In this document: positions 6,513-7,379 of the stretch, piece by piece
How the letters are laid out: the number at the start of each line of letters is the position of its first letter
How positions within the stretch are numbered: position 1 is the stretch's first letter
Assembly: GCA_902464175.1 (NCBI GenBank)
Contig: CABQHZ010000088.1
Coordinates: forward strand, 1 to 7,379
DNA length: 7,379 nt
Source of the DNA: an uncultured Collinsella sp.
GTDB taxonomy: Bacteria > Actinomycetota > Coriobacteriia > Coriobacteriales > Coriobacteriaceae
Reading direction: 5' to 3'
Position numbers and translations under genes: made by a program
Notes under the pieces: model-generated
The model's database searches: none
What the model saw: the letters and a program-made list of their open reading frames with translations, nothing else
Told to the model about the DNA's origin: nothing

Positions 6513-6589
6513 CATCGGCTATAAAGTTTTTTGAGTCCAGTACTATAAGCATATCTAAGTGTGTATGACTCAGGTTTTAGTAAGGTTAA

Positions 6590-6625
6590 GGTTCTTTGAA
6601 CCAGAGCTTAAATAACAAGTATGTT
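6590..6625 (+). promoter_or_regulatory. candidate promoter with inverted repeat for the leader ORF and 155-residue gene
   Basis: TTGAAC (6596-6601) and TATGTT (6620-6625) are each four of six matches to -35 and -10 boxes, 18 bases apart, placing transcription start near 6632, about 22 bases before the leader ORF. The -35 falls in a perfect inverted repeat GGTTC-TTT-GAACC (6590-6602), where a bound repressor would block it. The evidence is motif-level only. Confidence 0.35.
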
Positions 6626-6653
6626 CGCAGCTACAAATAACAAGGGGCTTACA

Positions 6654-6686
6654 ATGAGCGCGTACACGTTGTTGGTAACGAGCTAA
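6654..6686 (+). CDS. 10-codon leader ORF (MSAYTLLVTS)
   Basis: ATG at 6654 opens a 10-residue reading frame ending in TAA at 6684-6686. It has a strong ribosome binding site, AAGGGG (6642-6647), six bases upstream, better than that of the gene that follows. Its stop codon runs straight into the AAAGGG used by the 155-residue gene, eight bases before that gene's ATG, so ribosomes finishing the leader would be placed at the next start. The peptide has no runs of one amino acid that would suggest classic attenuation, and no recognisable homology. It could be a coupling device, a small regulatory peptide or chance. Confidence 0.5.
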   Translation: MSAYTLLVTS

Positions 6687-6694
6687 AGGGCATC

Positions 6695-7162
6695 ATGGAC
6701 GACCAAAACCAGAACAATATGTTTATGCCGACGCAGGGCGAAGATACTTCTACGCAGCCGCCACGGTTCCATCGCCCCCACATCTCGCAAGAGCCCATCA
6801 ATGACCCAGAGCCCGATTATGTGACGAGAAACCGATATCAAACGCTCGAGGATGCCCAAACGGGACGTAAACATATGGGCGTCGCCTCGGGAGACCCTGT
6901 ATATCTGAAAGACGCACCATTATCTAAAAACAGCGCAGCTAGTGATGAGCCGATGAAAGCATCCGCCGTCCATCAACAAAGAGGGCCTCGACCCAAGCAA
7001 ACCTTGACGCATTCGGCTCGCTATCTCGAGACTCCAAAACAGGGAAAATCAATCTTCGTTTCGTCAAGTAAACGACGCAAGCAGCATCAGCTGACAATCC
7101 TGCTTATGATCATTGCGGCCATAGCAGTTGCCCTTGTTATACGATTTATTTTCTTTAAATAA
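6695..7162 (+). CDS. hypothetical tail-anchored membrane protein, 155 residues
   Basis: I do not recognise this protein. Residues 1-125 are hydrophilic, rich in Gln, Pro, Asp, Thr and Ser, with little sign of a folded core, so probably largely disordered. A basic patch SSSKRRKQHQ (123-132) precedes a single strongly hydrophobic helix (about 133-153, LTILLMIIAAIAVALVIRFIFF) ending one residue before the stop. By the positive-inside rule this predicts a cytoplasmic N-terminal region tethered by a C-terminal membrane anchor. There is no signal peptide and no catalytic motif. The start uses AAAGGG about four bases upstream, next to the leader ORF stop. The gene looks AT-richer than the tilS-ftsH cluster and may be lineage-specific. 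It is divergent from hsp20 and convergent with the rrn operon. Confidence 0.8.
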   Translation: MDDQNQNNMFMPTQGEDTSTQPPRFHRPHISQEPINDPEPDYVTRNRYQTLEDAQTGRKHMGVASGDPVYLKDAPLSKNSAASDEPMKASAVHQQRGPRPKQTLTHSARYLETPKQGKSIFVSSSKRRKQHQLTILLMIIAAIAVALVIRFIFFK

Positions 7163-7230
7163 AGGCTCAATACCGAAAACAACAAGATCGTCTGGTGTAA
7201 TTGAGTCATTCACGCCCCGTAAACGCAAAA

Positions 7231-7258
7231 AAGGGGGAGGCCGCGAGGCCTCCCCCTT
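7231..7258 (-). terminator. strong intrinsic terminator of the rrn operon
   Basis: The arms 7231-7242 and 7247-7258 form a perfect 12-pair G-C-rich stem with a 4-base loop. On the minus strand it is followed by a run of Ts (TTTTTTGCG counting the last stem bases), so it terminates the ribosomal transcript arriving from the right, about 35 bases past the 5S end. In the plus direction the loop is GCGA but the tail (CTGCAG) is not U-rich; it lies 68 bases after the 155-residue gene and may act as a weaker stop there too. Confidence 0.88.
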
Positions 7259-7271
7259 CTGCAGTTTCGAT

Positions 7272-7288
7272 GACGGCTCGGTGCCGTC
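7272..7288 (-). other. small hairpin between 5S rRNA and terminator
   Basis: GACGGC (7272-7277) and GCCGTC (7283-7288) form a 6-pair stem with a 5-base loop, directly after the predicted 5S 3' end in the minus-strand transcript. It may be part of the 5S processing or end-trimming region. It has no U-rich tail and so is not a terminator by itself. Confidence 0.5.
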
Positions 7289-7292
7289 CACC

Positions 7293-7379
7293 GGTCAGCG
7301 GCGCCCTGGCCTCCCACGGGCTGACCCCGCAGTACTCTCGGCGCGATGGGGCTTAGCTTCCGGGTTCGGAACGGGACCG
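7293..7379 (-). rRNA. rrf: 5S ribosomal RNA, 3' part (cut by window edge)
   Basis: The minus strand reads CCCGTTCCGAACCCGGAAGC, then TAAGCCCC and GAGAGTACTGCGGGG, the conserved loop B/C and helix IV-V region of bacterial 5S rRNA. About 87 bases of the roughly 115-120 are present; the 5' end lies beyond the right edge. The 3' end near 7293-7295 is placed at the expected closing-helix strand (GCGCCGCTGACC) and is uncertain by a few bases. It is the last gene of a leftward rrn operon, followed by a hairpin and terminator. Confidence 0.92.

Noticed and set aside
6532..6572. TGAGTC ... GACTCA inverted pair as a HAIR (HspR) site
   Set aside because: The 6-base half-sites are 29 bases apart, whereas HAIR needs CTTGAGT-N7-ACTCAAG. 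The same short word also occurs at 7203-7208, so it is probably chance.
6418..6694. CIRCE element for HrcA control of hsp20
   Set aside because: No TTAGCACTC-N9-GAGTGCTAA-like repeat is present on either strand.
7064..7291. 75-codon minus-strand open frame near the right end
   Set aside because: It crosses the rrn terminator and the end of the plus-strand gene, with no family match.

Overview
This is a gene-dense, GC-rich bacterial chromosome segment. It most likely comes from a Coriobacteriia actinobacterium (Collinsella-like). That placement is inferred from the flavour of the proteins, the 5S rRNA sequence and the tilS-hpt-ftsH order; no database was searched. No CRISPR array, phage gene or complete transposon is visible. 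Nothing here looks like a wholly new multi-gene system. The unexplained material lies mostly in the non-coding DNA around 500-660 and 6418-6695.

Left part, all minus strand. The window opens inside a class I/II PLP-dependent aminotransferase: bases 1-500 are its N-terminal 166 codons, and the rest lies off the left edge. Upstream of it (501-669) are a candidate -10 box, a nearly perfect 60-base hairpin that looks like a REP/MITE-type element, and the intrinsic terminator of ftsH. Next comes the conserved cluster tilS (tRNA-Ile lysidine synthetase), hpt (hypoxanthine phosphoribosyltransferase) and ftsH (membrane AAA+ zinc protease), transcribed leftward from about 5070 to the terminator near 627. 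hpt and ftsH are separated by one base. hpt also has a possible promoter of its own in the 147-base gap after tilS.

Middle part. A YycJ/WalJ-like metallo-beta-lactamase-fold hydrolase runs rightward from 5096, divergent from tilS across only 48 bases. It converges on a minus-strand Hsp20 small heat-shock gene, and a strong hairpin terminator (5922-5953) lies between them.

Right part. The intergenic region between hsp20 and a rightward gene for a 155-residue tail-anchored protein of unknown function is AT-richer. It holds several inverted repeats, a possible RNA thermometer over the hsp20 ribosome binding site, and an unlisted 10-codon leader ORF whose stop codon adjoins the ribosome binding site of the 155-residue gene. 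The window ends in the 3' part of a 5S rRNA on the minus strand (the end of an rrn operon running in from the right), followed by a small hairpin and a strong terminator.

Working together: TilS fixes Ile-AUA decoding, Hpt salvages purines, and FtsH and Hsp20 act in protein quality control. The cluster is therefore housekeeping plus stress response, next to a ribosomal RNA operon.
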